Positions 25,878 through 35,870 of a DNA stretch of 64,000 bases are shown piece after piece. The notes under the pieces are model-generated. The model was not told where the DNA came from, did no database searches, and saw only the letters and a program-made list of their open reading frames with translations. The stretch's first letter is position 1. Every line of letters begins with the position of its first letter. A program made the position numbers and the translations under genes. The stretch covers positions 1 to 64,000 of the forward strand of contig JAJTID010000093.1 in the NCBI GenBank assembly GCA_021300155.1, given 5' to 3'. Origin of the DNA: Pirellula sp. GTDB lineage: Bacteria > Planctomycetota > Planctomycetia > Pirellulales > Pirellulaceae.

Positions 25878-26228
25878 ATGAGCCAGCGATTGCTCCAATT
25901 GGTTGAACAGTCTTCCATGAAAGAAAAGGTCGATTCGTTCGGCATCGGAGACACGGTCGACGTTCACACCAAAATCCAGGAAGGAGCGAAAGAACGTATC
26001 CAAGTCTTTAGTGGTACTGTCATTGCAAAAAGCGGTGCCGGCACTCGTGAAATGTTCGTTGTTCGTCGAATTGTCGGCGGTGAAGGTGTTGAACGAAAGT
26101 TCCCCGTTCACTCGCCACGCATCGACAAAATCGAAGTAAAGCGTCGCTCCGTGGTCCGTCGAGCCAAGCTTTACTTCCTCCGTGGCAGAACTGGCAAGTC
26201 GGTGCGACTCACCGAACGTCGCGTTTAG
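25878..26228 (+). CDS. rplS: Ribosomal protein bL19
   Basis: This 116-residue large-subunit protein has the L19 signatures FGIGDTVDVHTKIQEGAKER and SGAGTREMFVVRRI, with GVERKFPVHSP and KLYFLRGRTGKSVRL after them. I chose ATG 25878; an in-frame TTG at 25869 would add three residues. In many bacteria rplS follows rpsP-rimM-trmD, but here it stands alone behind a 250-base leader with a repeat and a hairpin. No clear Shine-Dalgarno is visible. Confidence 0.97.
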   Translation: MSQRLLQLVEQSSMKEKVDSFGIGDTVDVHTKIQEGAKERIQVFSGTVIAKSGAGTREMFVVRRIVGGEGVERKFPVHSPRIDKIEVKRRSVVRRAKLYFLRGRTGKSVRLTERRV

Positions 26229-26388
26229 TACCGATTCTACTGCGATTCTTCCCCAATGGCCATTTGGTGCCGTTGGGCGACAGCCCCGGTTTACACGAAC
26301 GCGTCGCGGTCTGTTTTGTTGTATACTTGAGTACTGTTACGCACTTTCCGTTAGCTATGCATTTTTTCGGTTTCGTTGGGCGATCCCG

Positions 26389-27327
26389 TTAGGGTGGCAA
26401 TCGGTTATCAGCCAAGAAATGTAATTGGCGGTACATGGCTCTCATGATCGGAGCATCGATTCCTTTCCGCTCCGCCGCTCGAATTGCATTTCCGTAAATG
26501 ACCTCCACTTCGATCGGTCGCCCCGCCAGAAAGTCTAGCCTCATACTACTGTCGTATGGCACCATCTCATCCGTATGGTCCATCATGTACAGCACAAAGT
26601 CCTGTTCGATATCGTGACCGCATGCGACGGCTGTGCTTCGAACTTCTTCAATAATTGATTTTGCCAATGCTCGAGAATGTGCATGTCGCATGATTGCATC
26701 CGTGCTCGAGTTCAACATCACAGACAAACCATTGAACGGAATGTTCCACATCAGCTTTCGCCAACGTGCCAATGACAAGTCATCTGTTACATTGCACTCA
26801 ATTCCTGTTTGGCGAAAGATGTCGCGAATTCCTTCAAGAGATGCAATGCTTGGGCCGGGCTCATCGTCCAGCATTCCACGATAGGGTCCCATCAAGATCT
26901 TGCCGTAGTCGAGATGCCGGATGTGTCCTGGCCCCACTTTGTTGGAGCACAGAAAACAGCAACCACCAGCAACGACTCCAGGCCCTAAAACTTCGCGCGT
27001 CGATTGCTCGACGTGCAACCCATTCTGAAGCACCAGCGCAATACCTCCCTGACGCAACAGCGGTGGCAATAGTTTTGCAAGCTGGGAGTTCTGCGTGCTC
27101 TTCAAAGCGATGATCACGCAATCGCACTCAGGCATAGTGTCGACCGATTCGTGCACGTGCACACTCGGCAAATGAAAGTCACCTAATTTGCTATCGACTC
27201 GTAGGCCATACTGCCGAACGAACGTAGCATCGGATCTCATGAGAAAGTGTACTTCTTGGCCAATTTTGGCGAGTAATCCGCCATAAAATCCACCGAGTGC
27301 ACCTGTGCCAACGATTGCAAACTTCAT
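26389..27327 (-). CDS. Ketopantoate reductase-type (PanE/ApbA) oxidoreductase
   Basis: This 312-residue NADPH-dependent reductase opens with MKFAIVGTGALGGFYGGLLA, the PanE dinucleotide-binding motif. The C-terminal helical domain has a conserved lysine in RWRKLMWNIPFNGLSV and the family ending with LDFLAGRPIEVEVIYG. PanE makes pantoate for CoA synthesis. The window also encodes a type III pantothenate kinase at 49971, but paralogues of this family are common, so panE is not certain. The open frame runs to 27369; ATG 27327 gives the correct family N-terminus. Confidence 0.88.
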   Translation of the reverse strand: MKFAIVGTGALGGFYGGLLAKIGQEVHFLMRSDATFVRQYGLRVDSKLGDFHLPSVHVHESVDTMPECDCVIIALKSTQNSQLAKLLPPLLRQGGIALVLQNGLHVEQSTREVLGPGVVAGGCCFLCSNKVGPGHIRHLDYGKILMGPYRGMLDDEPGPSIASLEGIRDIFRQTGIECNVTDDLSLARWRKLMWNIPFNGLSVMLNSSTDAIMRHAHSRALAKSIIEEVRSTAVACGHDIEQDFVLYMMDHTDEMVPYDSSMRLDFLAGRPIEVEVIYGNAIRAAERKGIDAPIMRAMYRQLHFLADNRLPP

Positions 27328-27516
27328 CCTCAATACTCTTTCTGGTTGCTCAAAATCACGGCCTGTCATCTCTGGCTATTGCTGTGCATCATCTTGCATC
27401 TCATCGCAAATCGCGAGGGCTTCCTGCGTTCCCCCCAATCGGCAGCGAGAGATTGCGAAATACTGAGTCCCCCGCTCGCGCAACAGGTTGGCTTTGGCTA
27501 GCAGAATATGCTTGGT

Positions 27517-28743
27517 TCATCGACAAACCGTTCGGCCGGTGGGGCGTCTAATAAGCCCCTTCATTTCCAGCACACTTAATGTACTGAGTACTCTCGGGAT
27601 CGGTAATCCCGATTTTGCAAACACTGCATCGATATCGATCGGGACGGTGTCAATGCAAGCGAGTACTTGTTGCTCGATCTCATTGAGCTGAAGTTCTGCA
27701 GGGTGATGCACTTTGCTACCGTCATTGAGCTCCACTCGTTCGACCAATGGCCCCAAATGTTCGATGATCTCTTCTGCATCTTGGATCAGTATGGCACCAT
27801 CGCGAATAAGTTGATTGCAACCCCTCGACATACGAGATGTGACGGGTCCAGGGACGGCGAAGACATCTCTCCCTTGTTCTCCCGCATGTCTGGCTGTGAT
27901 TAAGGAGCCGGATCGGTCTGCCGCTTCGACGACGATGACTCCTAGACTCAATCCGCTAATGATTCGGTTACGTTGTGGAAAAACACCTGCCTTGGGCTTC
28001 GAAAAAGGATGTGTCTCGCTGAGCAACACGCCATGCTCGGTCACTTGCTCGGCTAGTTGTTTGTGCTCGGGAGGATAGATGTCTGTGACACTGCTCCCCA
28101 GAACAGCAATGGTCCTGCCGCCAACATCGATTGCCCCTCGATGGCATATCGCATCGATTCCTCGAGCCAAACCACTGACGATAGTAATTCCACGATTCGC
28201 TAACGCTTTTGCCAAACGCTCTGCCATCGTTTGTCCATAGGACGTGCAGTGTCGAGTGCCAACCATGGCAACACACAGCGCATCGTTCTTGGTGAACTCT
28301 CCGCGGGCGAATAACAATACGGGTGGATCCTCGAGTTCATCGAGCAAACGTGGAAACTCTTTATCGCCCGGCACCAACATGCGCACTCCGTTCGCTTGGC
28401 AATGCGCAGCCACTTGTTCATAGGATTCGCTACTGCGGGCATCGCGAATCAAGGTCGCGAGTTTCGGACCGATGCGATGGACTTGTCCCAGTTGTCCGAG
28501 CGTGGCTTCGAGTACTTCACGAGCGCTGCCGAAGTGCTCGACTAACGAAGCCAGAGTGCGAGGCCCAACTCCATTGACCAATGCGAGCCGAATGTATGCC
28601 TCGCGATCATCGGTCGCGACGCGTTTGATCGGAACGACCGCAACGTCGATGTCCTCGTTCGACAATTCATCCTCAAAGCAAGGACCTTCGTTCTCAGCCG
28701 GGTCCCAATCGAAAGGTAGTTCTGGGTGAGCGTCCGATGACAT
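27517..28743 (-). CDS. dprA: DNA-processing protein DprA
   Basis: This 408-residue protein has an N-terminal helical/HhH region (about 45-110), the Rossmann-like DprA core (about 120-320) and a C-terminal winged-helix domain (about 335-400). Core motifs are VGTRHCTSYGQ, SGLARGIDAICH, AVLGSSVTDIYPPEH and PQRNRIISGLS. DprA loads RecA on incoming single-stranded DNA during natural transformation. It starts three bases after the stop of the TlpA-like lipoprotein gene would be reached from the other side; that gene lies upstream only in the chromosomal sense, its stop (28747) being just before the dprA ATG, so the two are co-transcribed. Confidence 0.95.
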   Translation of the reverse strand: MSSDAHPELPFDWDPAENEGPCFEDELSNEDIDVAVVPIKRVATDDREAYIRLALVNGVGPRTLASLVEHFGSAREVLEATLGQLGQVHRIGPKLATLIRDARSSESYEQVAAHCQANGVRMLVPGDKEFPRLLDELEDPPVLLFARGEFTKNDALCVAMVGTRHCTSYGQTMAERLAKALANRGITIVSGLARGIDAICHRGAIDVGGRTIAVLGSSVTDIYPPEHKQLAEQVTEHGVLLSETHPFSKPKAGVFPQRNRIISGLSLGVIVVEAADRSGSLITARHAGEQGRDVFAVPGPVTSRMSRGCNQLIRDGAILIQDAEEIIEHLGPLVERVELNDGSKVHHPAELQLNEIEQQVLACIDTVPIDIDAVFAKSGLPIPRVLSTLSVLEMKGLIRRPTGRTVCR

Positions 28744-28746
28744 GGC

Positions 28747-30399
28747 TCATTCTTTGGCAATACCAAGGAGTTCCGCGACTTTCGGATCCAAGTTTTTCCC
28801 GCGAGTGTGAATCGCTGCAACCTTGCCATCCTTACCGATGATCGCAATAAACGGAATAGCGGAGATTCCAATCTTGCTTACCAATGGAGTTTCGAAAGCG
28901 ACTTTGGTAGCGTCTGAAGACACGACCGTTTTCCATGGAAGCTTCTCGGTTCCCAAGAAAGAGTCTAATCGACTGCGATCTTCATCGAGATTGATACCGA
29001 TGATCTCCACCCCTTCGGACTGTCTCTTTTCCAACATTGATTTGAGGTTGGGGATTTCTTCCAAACAAGGACCGCACCATGTAGCCCAGAAATCAAGAAC
29101 GACCACTTTCCCTTTATACGAATCGAAGCTGAATGGTTTCCCGTCCAGCTCGGCTAGACCACTAAAGTCCAATTCAGAACCAACGATATTGACTCGCTTC
29201 CAAAACTTTTCGCAGTTGGTCTTTAGTTCAATCTTAAGCTCTTCTGAAGGCAGCGAGTCGATTTTCTCTTCAGCAAGCTTCACTAAGATCTTCGCCGCTT
29301 CGACGCGTCCAGAGTATTCAATGTTGGTCGAAGAAGAAGCCAAGAAGAATGCCGTCCACGCGGAAGGGAGATCTTGGAGCACTGCTTTCGCTGCGGCTTC
29401 GATGACATCGTTTTCTTTGCCGAGAGCTTCTTGAAGATCGGCCATACTCTTTGTTCGCTGAGCCAGGACCTGCCAAGCCATCATGGATGCATTGGAATCT
29501 TTGCTGTCGCGGAATGCCGCCTCTAATTTCTTGGCCAGTTCAATCTGAGGTGTCTTTGTTTTGTTTTCGATGGCTTCGATCGCGCCTGCAACGCTGTTCA
29601 TAATCGCTGGGCCGAGCGATTTCGATTGAAGCGTTTTCTCAATGATTTCGATCACTACTTCAGGCTTCGCAGAGCCTGAATCAAGATCGTTCACCGAAAG
29701 TGCTAACCAAATGGCAGTCGATTGCTCGGCGATTTCGGGGATATCGCTATTGATTTGTTTCGAAACGAAATCTCGCAGATCGTCAGCGGATATCACGTCC
29801 CCCATGCCTGCCATTTGGGTCAAGGCTTCCATTTTTGAAATGATCCCCATCGACTTTTGTTTGTCGTCGGTGGCAGCTGTGATCAATTTTTCTGCTGCGG
29901 CAATTTTGTCTCGGCACAGTTCCATGCCGCGTTTCAAAACGGTCTCGCGAGTCAACGTTTTCTTTGAGCCCTCGGCGAACAACTCACGCAGGGCGCGACC
30001 ATTCTTTGCAAGATACGAAGCCAATGCATCCGGTTCCTTCGACTCTGGAATCGCCAACTTCATGAACTCTCGACCAGCGAGGGCCGGATCGATTTTTCCA
30101 GGTTCAAATTCGGGGAGCTTCGGGGCCTCTGGCAGTCCACTCGATAACGTTTGTGCTCCTTTCGGATTAGTGTTTGCGGATGGATTTGCGGATGGCAGTG
30201 CAAGATTGCCAGGATCGGCTGGGTTAGTGTTAGATTTTTCTGCTTTCTCAGAAGATTTTTTTTTCGCATCAGCGGGCATATAGCCGCTTGTGGCAGCCGA
30301 TACTTCCTCCTTCTTCTCAGGGCCGCAACCGGTGAGGGATAGTGCGGAGCTCAATGCAATCGTAGAAATAATCGATAAAGGTAGAATTCGGAACGCCAC
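28747..30399 (-). CDS. TlpA-like thioredoxin-fold lipoprotein
   Basis: This 550-residue protein has a lipoprotein signal peptide with lipobox LTGC (about 22-25). A low-complexity P/N/S-rich stretch follows, then a long alpha-helical region to about 400. The C-terminal thioredoxin fold contains VVLDFWATWCGPCLEEIPN with the CGPC pair near 440, a redoxin/TlpA signature. It is likely a membrane-anchored thiol-disulfide reductase in the periplasm. The long helical middle is not usual for TlpA and may be a protein-interaction domain. dprA follows after three bases. Confidence 0.9.
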   Translation of the reverse strand: MAFRILPLSIISTIALSSALSLTGCGPEKKEEVSAATSGYMPADAKKKSSEKAEKSNTNPADPGNLALPSANPSANTNPKGAQTLSSGLPEAPKLPEFEPGKIDPALAGREFMKLAIPESKEPDALASYLAKNGRALRELFAEGSKKTLTRETVLKRGMELCRDKIAAAEKLITAATDDKQKSMGIISKMEALTQMAGMGDVISADDLRDFVSKQINSDIPEIAEQSTAIWLALSVNDLDSGSAKPEVVIEIIEKTLQSKSLGPAIMNSVAGAIEAIENKTKTPQIELAKKLEAAFRDSKDSNASMMAWQVLAQRTKSMADLQEALGKENDVIEAAAKAVLQDLPSAWTAFFLASSSTNIEYSGRVEAAKILVKLAEEKIDSLPSEELKIELKTNCEKFWKRVNIVGSELDFSGLAELDGKPFSFDSYKGKVVVLDFWATWCGPCLEEIPNLKSMLEKRQSEGVEIIGINLDEDRSRLDSFLGTEKLPWKTVVSSDATKVAFETPLVSKIGISAIPFIAIIGKDGKVAAIHTRGKNLDPKVAELLGIAKE

Positions 30400-30673
30400 A
30401 GCGACCTCTTAAATTTTTTGAATAATCAATGCGCCCCGTAATAATCTGCTATCAGGCTTAGACGCTCTAACAGAGCTTGACCGATAATTCCGTCAGTGAC
30501 AAGTACGTACCCGCAAATAACGGAATGTGCTTTCACGAAAACGTGGGATTCCCGGTCTCTTCCATCCATTTTGGGGGTAGGATTGGTACGTAAAGTGCAT
30601 CCGTATTGAGGAGGCGCGACTGGGCTGCCAGTCATAGATTCGGGTTGACGTTTTCAAGAAAGGTTAGTTTGTC

Positions 30674-31375
30674 ATGTTGACTTACTTTTTGTTTTTGATT
30701 CCTCCGATGTTGCTTGCGATGCTTGCGCAATGGATGGTTCAATCCTCGTATCGATCCATGAGTCGCGTTCCCTCTCGTCTTTCCGGTGCCGAGACTGCGC
30801 GCCGAATATTGGATTCCAACGGACTTTACAACATCCCGATTGAACAAACTCCCGGGCATTTGTCCGATCACTATGATCCAAGCAGCAAAGTGGTTCGTCT
30901 GAGCCCAGAAGTTTATCAGGGGTACACAATGTCCTCGGTCGGTATTGCGGCCCACGAAGTAGGGCATGCTATCCAGGACGCAAAGAGTTATGCACCGCTC
31001 GTGATTCGCAATATGGCTGTCCCGGTAGCCAACTTTGGTGGCTCGATTGCTAGCATGGTGATGATGGCGGCTTTTGGAGCGATGTTGGTTGGGGCTTCCA
31101 AACTGGTTCCGCTTCTCATGCTCGTCGCAATCGTCGGCTTTTCGGCGGTGATGTTTTTCCAAATCATCAATTTGCCAGTCGAATTCAACGCGAGTTCCCG
31201 TGCGAAGACGGAGTTGGTTGGTCTGGGGATTATTTCCCACCAAGAGCTGCCATACGTCAGCAAAGTCTTGACGGCCGCAGCATTGACTTATGTTGCAGCG
31301 ACGCTTCAGACCGTAGCCCAGGTAGCGTATTACGTGTTCCAATTTCTGTTGATGACACAAAGCAATCGCGATTAA
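30674..31375 (+). CDS. YugP-type membrane zinc metallopeptidase
   Basis: This 233-residue protein has an N-terminal TM helix (about 2-22), an HEVGH zinc motif at 94-98 in GIAAHEVGHAIQD, two or three further TM helices (about 117-165) and a C-terminal hydrophobic segment. This is the neutral zinc metallopeptidase family (PF04298, YugP). FNASSRAKTEL supplies the third zinc-ligand region. It is divergently oriented from the TlpA-like lipoprotein across a 274-base promoter region. The substrate is unknown. Confidence 0.93.
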   Translation: MLTYFLFLIPPMLLAMLAQWMVQSSYRSMSRVPSRLSGAETARRILDSNGLYNIPIEQTPGHLSDHYDPSSKVVRLSPEVYQGYTMSSVGIAAHEVGHAIQDAKSYAPLVIRNMAVPVANFGGSIASMVMMAAFGAMLVGASKLVPLLMLVAIVGFSAVMFFQIINLPVEFNASSRAKTELVGLGIISHQELPYVSKVLTAAALTYVAATLQTVAQVAYYVFQFLLMTQSNRD

Positions 31376-31460
31376 TGCATCGATCTTGCATTACCCCCAC
31401 ACTCTTTTGCTAGAATTCGCACTCGGAAAAGGGCGACATTTGACTTTTTGAGTATGGACA

Positions 31461-33059
31461 ATGACTACATCGATTCGCATCTACAATACGCTGACGAAAA
31501 CTAAAGAAACTCTCCAAACCGTCGAACCAGGTAAGGTCGGCATGTACCTGTGCGGTCCGACGGTTTATGCCGAGGCCCACATCGGCCACATGGTTGGACC
31601 TGTCATTTTCGACACGATCAAGAGGTATCTTCAGTACTCAGGTTACGAAGTGACTTGGGTGGTCAACATCACGGATGTCGATGATAAACTCATCAACAAG
31701 TCGCGAGAGAAGGGCATTTCGATGTTCCAACTCGCGACGCAAATGACCGCGGATTATCTGGCCAATCTTCAATCACTCGGCGTCGACCAGATCGACCATA
31801 TGCCTCGCGCAACCGAGAACATGGACGAGATTATCAAGTTTATTGTTGAATTGATCGATCGCGGTTTTGCGTATGCTAGCCAAGGCGACGTGTATTTTGA
31901 TGTTCTCAAAGACGAGGAGTACGGTCGCCTCAGCAATCGAACGGCGGACGCACAGCAGGGCGAAGGCGGAGAGACCGCTTCGCGCAAACGCTCGACCGGT
32001 GACTTTGCATTGTGGAAATCGGCCAAACCAGATGAACCTAGCTGGCCGAGCCCATGGGGGAACGGTAGACCGGGTTGGCACATCGAGTGCTCGGCAATGA
32101 GTCGTCGTATTCTTGGAAAGACATTTGATATCCATGGTGGCGGACTCGATTTGGTTTTCCCGCACCATGAAAACGAACTAGCTCAAAGTCGATGCTGCCA
32201 CGGGCAGCCGATGGTTCGCTATTGGTTGCACAACGGACTCATGCGAGCGGACGCGGAGAAGGGGAAGGTTGGCGGCAAAAGCGATCGAGACGATGGCGCG
32301 GCAATAGAGGGTGTTGTTTCGGAACCAGTATCGGTAGAAGAAGCCACCGCAGGAAAGATCTCCCGATCGAAGGGTGGTGGCGGTCTTGCGAAGCTGATCG
32401 AACGACAGACGGGAGAGCGAATTAGGTTCTTCCTTCTTCGATCGCACTACCGGTCGACTACAGTCTTTGGGGATGGCCCATTGGAAGAAGCCGGCGCTTC
32501 GCTCGAGACGTTCTATCGATTGATTCAGCGATTTGAAAAGATATCAGGGATTGATTTCTATGACAAAGATCAATTGCCCATCGGCAAGCATCGCTCCGAC
32601 TTCGTTGCTCCTAAACTGCGACATGCGGCAATAGACGAGCTCGTGAAGTTACGCGAAGGCTTCCTGTCGAAAATGGATGATGACTTCAATACGGGTGGCG
32701 CCACGGGCGATTTGTTCGAAATGGTTCGAGCATTGAATCGGTTCATCGATAGCGAGGGACTTGAGGAACCAGCCAAGAGAACGCCGGATGCCATGGCAAT
32801 GCTATCAACCGGAATGGCGATCTTCAAAGAGATGAGTTCGATCCTCGGTATCTTTGTTCGACCTCCGAAGCAATCTGGCGGCAACGAAGATGCGACTCAG
32901 CTTTTGGATGGATTGATGCAGTTGGTCATTCAATTGAGATCCGATGCCAGGGCCAAGCGAGATTTTGCAACTTCCGATTCAGTTCGCAACGGATTGACGC
33001 AAATCGGAATCACGTTGCAAGATGGTAAGAACGGCACCACTTGGGAAGTCAACAAGTAA
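31461..33059 (+). CDS. cysS: Cysteinyl-tRNA synthetase with modified KMSKS region
   Basis: This 532-residue class I synthetase charges tRNA-Cys. Visible motifs are [16 protein letters not shown] (zinc Cys and HIGH at 40-43), [10 protein letters not shown], and [11 protein letters not shown] with zinc ligands. The usual KMSKS loop follows only after an insertion of about 35 residues (about 265-300) rich in Gly/Asp/Glu/Lys. The loop itself reads [10 protein letters not shown] instead of KMSKSxGN. The DALR anticodon-binding domain ([12 protein letters not shown] onward) is normal. The intact remainder argues for a functional enzyme. Confidence 0.95.
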   Translation: MTTSIRIYNTLTKTKETLQTVEPGKVGMYLCGPTVYAEAHIGHMVGPVIFDTIKRYLQYSGYEVTWVVNITDVDDKLINKSREKGISMFQLATQMTADYLANLQSLGVDQIDHMPRATENMDEIIKFIVELIDRGFAYASQGDVYFDVLKDEEYGRLSNRTADAQQGEGGETASRKRSTGDFALWKSAKPDEPSWPSPWGNGRPGWHIECSAMSRRILGKTFDIHGGGLDLVFPHHENELAQSRCCHGQPMVRYWLHNGLMRADAEKGKVGGKSDRDDGAAIEGVVSEPVSVEEATAGKISRSKGGGGLAKLIERQTGERIRFFLLRSHYRSTTVFGDGPLEEAGASLETFYRLIQRFEKISGIDFYDKDQLPIGKHRSDFVAPKLRHAAIDELVKLREGFLSKMDDDFNTGGATGDLFEMVRALNRFIDSEGLEEPAKRTPDAMAMLSTGMAIFKEMSSILGIFVRPPKQSGGNEDATQLLDGLMQLVIQLRSDARAKRDFATSDSVRNGLTQIGITLQDGKNGTTWEVNK

Positions 33060-33082
33060 ACGGTCTGTCCGAGTACTTCTAT

Positions 33083-33135
33083 CTCAGTCTCGGCTTCATA
33101 GTATTTGTGGGCCGAGAACTTGAGAGCCGACTGAG
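33083..33135. repeat. Inverted repeat between convergent genes
   Basis: CTCAGT...CGGCT at 33083-33095 pairs with AGCCGACTGAG at 33125-33135 (11 bp with a two-base bulge). A competing inner stem is TCTCGGC (33088-33094) with GCCGAGA (33111-33117). It sits between the cysS and ABC-permease stops and may act as a bidirectional terminator, though no T-tract is present. Confidence 0.4.
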
Positions 33136-33144
33136 TGGCGCGGG

Positions 33145-34575
33145 TTAGCCGCGTAAAGACTCGAGAGGTTTGAATCGCATGGCAGAAAGAGCGGGAATAA
33201 GTCCACCGATCAATCCCATCATCATGCTTAAACTCAGACCGATGCCGATAACTCCCCAGTCGACGAGTACACGAAATACGACAGCTTTCCCTCCAGGACC
33301 GTTGCCTCCACTAACGATGCTCGTGACGCGAAAACCATTGAACATATAGCCGATCAAGCAACCGACCAAGCCGCCGAGCAGCGCGATCAGGAGAGATTCT
33401 GCAAGGAAACTGACGAGGATACGCCATCGACTGAAGCCAAGTAATCTCAACATCCCAATGTCGCGAACTCGCTGGCTGATCGCCGCAAACATGGTATTCA
33501 TCACCCCCATCACGCCACCGAATCCCATGACTGCCGCGACAACGATTGTCCCAATCAGCAATTGCAGATTCGTTTGTCCGAGCGCCTTGAAGTAGTTTGT
33601 TTCTGTTTGCGCGTTGACCTGCGATTTCTCATACGCATTGGTTGGATCTTTACCGCTGAAGAAGTCTTCCAGTTTTTGGGCTGACTCTTTGCTCGTTGCT
33701 TTCAGGACCAAGGTCGTGTAATTGGTTTTCCCCAGAAGAGGGCCAATCACACTTTGCTTGGCCCACACCTCGGAGTCGAAAGTAGTCCCTTCTGTTTTCA
33801 TAATCCCAGTCACCAAGAGTTCCCGCGTATCCAATTGAATGGTGTCACCTACCACGAGGCTATCTGGGTCTTTCGCTGCCTTTCGAGTTTCTTCCGAGCG
33901 GTCGGCTCCTAAACCTCGGGCGATTCCTTCCCCAAGCACCACTTCTACGATCGCCTGTTTGCTTGGATCCTCGGGTGGTCTAACTCCTGCTTGGGAGAAC
34001 CAGCTACCACCCGGCAGCAATTCAAAGCCGTGCACTATTGCGGAAGCATCAGGATCATAGAGCCCGCGCATCTGAAGAAGCCTACGGCTCGGGCTGTTGG
34101 GTTTGGGTTCGGCGATTGGCAAGCTCAGCACGAGATAAACTTCACGACTGCATAGCGGTTCGTCGTTGAATCTCGCCACACCTTCTTGTTGTGCAATGTC
34201 AGCCATATTCTCAAAGGGAAGATTGCTGACACCTTCGTCGGTTGCGCCTTGGGATAGGACGATGACGTTTTCAGGATTGCCGCTGGATTGGGTCAGTATT
34301 CTCAATCCATTGATGAAGCCCATCAAGAAGGTCAGGACTCCGATCACCATGGTAAACGCGACCGCAGTCAGCAGAGTCGTTCGATAGCGGACAGTGAGAT
34401 TACGAATGTTGTAACCGATAGGAATGCGCGCGAAGTAAACAACTAGCAAGACAAATGCAAAGAAAGCGAAACAACATGGGAGGAGCATCCACGCATTCTC
34501 GAAGCTCATGAAGTTCCAGAGATCGATCAAGACTTTCTGGAGCATCGATTTTTCAGCTGTATCTTTTGGAGGCAT
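33145..34575 (-). CDS. FtsX-type ABC transporter permease (second)
   Basis: This 476-residue inner-membrane protein has TM segments near 27-50, 62-90, 350-380, 400-425 and 440-465. The C-terminal FtsX domain has a conserved cytoplasmic loop RVRDIGMLRLLGFSR. A large periplasmic domain (about 95-340) lies between the first helices and the FtsX part. It is the last gene of a four-gene minus-strand exporter operon (adaptor, ATPase, two permeases). The extra N-terminal helix is unlike most MacB-type permeases. The transported substrate is unknown. Confidence 0.9.
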   Translation of the reverse strand: MPPKDTAEKSMLQKVLIDLWNFMSFENAWMLLPCCFAFFAFVLLVVYFARIPIGYNIRNLTVRYRTTLLTAVAFTMVIGVLTFLMGFINGLRILTQSSGNPENVIVLSQGATDEGVSNLPFENMADIAQQEGVARFNDEPLCSREVYLVLSLPIAEPKPNSPSRRLLQMRGLYDPDASAIVHGFELLPGGSWFSQAGVRPPEDPSKQAIVEVVLGEGIARGLGADRSEETRKAAKDPDSLVVGDTIQLDTRELLVTGIMKTEGTTFDSEVWAKQSVIGPLLGKTNYTTLVLKATSKESAQKLEDFFSGKDPTNAYEKSQVNAQTETNYFKALGQTNLQLLIGTIVVAAVMGFGGVMGVMNTMFAAISQRVRDIGMLRLLGFSRWRILVSFLAESLLIALLGGLVGCLIGYMFNGFRVTSIVSGGNGPGGKAVVFRVLVDWGVIGIGLSLSMMMGLIGGLIPALSAMRFKPLESLRG

Positions 34576-34612
34576 CGAGGTTTATTACTTTTGGATTTCG
34601 TGCAGATGGACG

Positions 34613-35860
34613 TTAAGCGACCTTAGAAAAGACATCTACCACCTTGATCGAACGTGTCGACAACGCGGGCAAGATGCTTCCAGCAAAGGAGGTAGCAAAA
34701 CCAATAGCAGCCCCCCACCAAAGTGCACCGTCTAGTACGGGGAAGCTAGAAAAGAATGCAATGGGAAAAGGAATTCCACCCATCACGCGATTGACAAGAA
34801 AATAGGTGCCGATGGAGCTTATCGAGCCTGCAACCACGCCCAGCAGAATGGCCTCGCCCAGTACCAAAAACATAATTTGGTTTGGTTGAAATCCAAGCAC
34901 CTTGAGGACAGCCATTTCTTTTCTTCGTTCGCGAACACTGATACTAATTGCATTCGAGATGACCACAGCTAACGTTGCAATAATCGAAGGGGCTAGCGCC
35001 CAACGAAGGATAGTGAGCAAATCTTTGTAAGCCGCTAAGAAATTCGCTACGCCGGAAGAAGCCGTCTCGATCTTTACTGGAGGCGTAGTGAACATGGGAG
35101 AATTGTCGATTTGATTGCTAACCTGCGCGAAAGAATCCCTATCTGGAACCTTCACCCAGACTAGGTTCATCGTCTTGTTCGCAAGCGGATGCGGCTTTCC
35201 TTGACTCGCTTTGTACGCGTCTAGAGATGCATTGAGGTAGTCACGATTGATGCATGAGTTGTTGTCGTAACGACCTAACGGAAACGTTCCGACAATCTCG
35301 CATTCAAGTTCCAAGTCTCGGTAGTTGACACCGAAGATCTTGATTCGGTCGCCGACTCTTTTCTCGAGGGCCGCAAGTCTCTTTTGCCCTATGATTATCC
35401 CTTGACGATTCTGCTCCATTGCCTCGACAGCTTTCTCCAGTTCTGCTTTTGGGCTAGGAGCAAGAGAGTCAAGTTCGTCCATCATGGTGAGTAATTTCTT
35501 CGGCTCCATGCAGAATGCAAAAACAAAGGTCTTCAAACTGAAGCCCTTTCCTTTTTCGGTCGTTCCGATAAAGAACTGCCATGTCATCGAGTCCATTGGC
35601 TTGATATCGGTATCTTCGCGTGCTGCCCCGTTCTCTAGAGTGTCTGCATAAGAGAATGGCATTTGACTCGGGATACTCCATTTCTCGGTAACGATACCTT
35701 TGAAGTTACTCGTCTTCTCTGAGGTCACCGTATCGAGAAATCCAAGGATCGACCAAATGAGGGTGATGACGAAAACCAAAACCATCACGCCGGCACTGGT
35801 CAATGCAGAGCGAAGTATGTTTCGTCGGAGGTTCTTTAAAATCAACATCAAGAATTTCAT
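34613..35860 (-). CDS. FtsX/DevC-type ABC transporter permease (first)
   Basis: This 415-residue protein has an N-terminal TM helix (about 14-38), a large periplasmic domain and three C-terminal helices (about 290-315, 335-365, 375-400). The motif RERRKEMAVLKVLGFQPNQI is the FtsX coupling loop. It lies 10 bases downstream of the ATPase gene and 37 bases upstream of the second permease, so both are probably partners in one heterodimeric exporter. Confidence 0.92.
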   Translation of the reverse strand: MKFLMLILKNLRRNILRSALTSAGVMVLVFVITLIWSILGFLDTVTSEKTSNFKGIVTEKWSIPSQMPFSYADTLENGAAREDTDIKPMDSMTWQFFIGTTEKGKGFSLKTFVFAFCMEPKKLLTMMDELDSLAPSPKAELEKAVEAMEQNRQGIIIGQKRLAALEKRVGDRIKIFGVNYRDLELECEIVGTFPLGRYDNNSCINRDYLNASLDAYKASQGKPHPLANKTMNLVWVKVPDRDSFAQVSNQIDNSPMFTTPPVKIETASSGVANFLAAYKDLLTILRWALAPSIIATLAVVISNAISISVRERRKEMAVLKVLGFQPNQIMFLVLGEAILLGVVAGSISSIGTYFLVNRVMGGIPFPIAFFSSFPVLDGALWWGAAIGFATSFAGSILPALSTRSIKVVDVFSKVA

Positions 35861-35870
35861 GGTTGATCTC

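Noticed and set aside
29642..30283. Plus-strand frame of 213 codons
   Set aside because: It is antisense to the TlpA-like lipoprotein and contains Ser/Phe/Ala-rich shadow composition.
30632..31360. Minus-strand open frame of 242 codons
   Set aside because: It is fully antisense to the HEVGH zinc peptidase gene and is rich in His, Arg and Gln as expected of a shadow frame.
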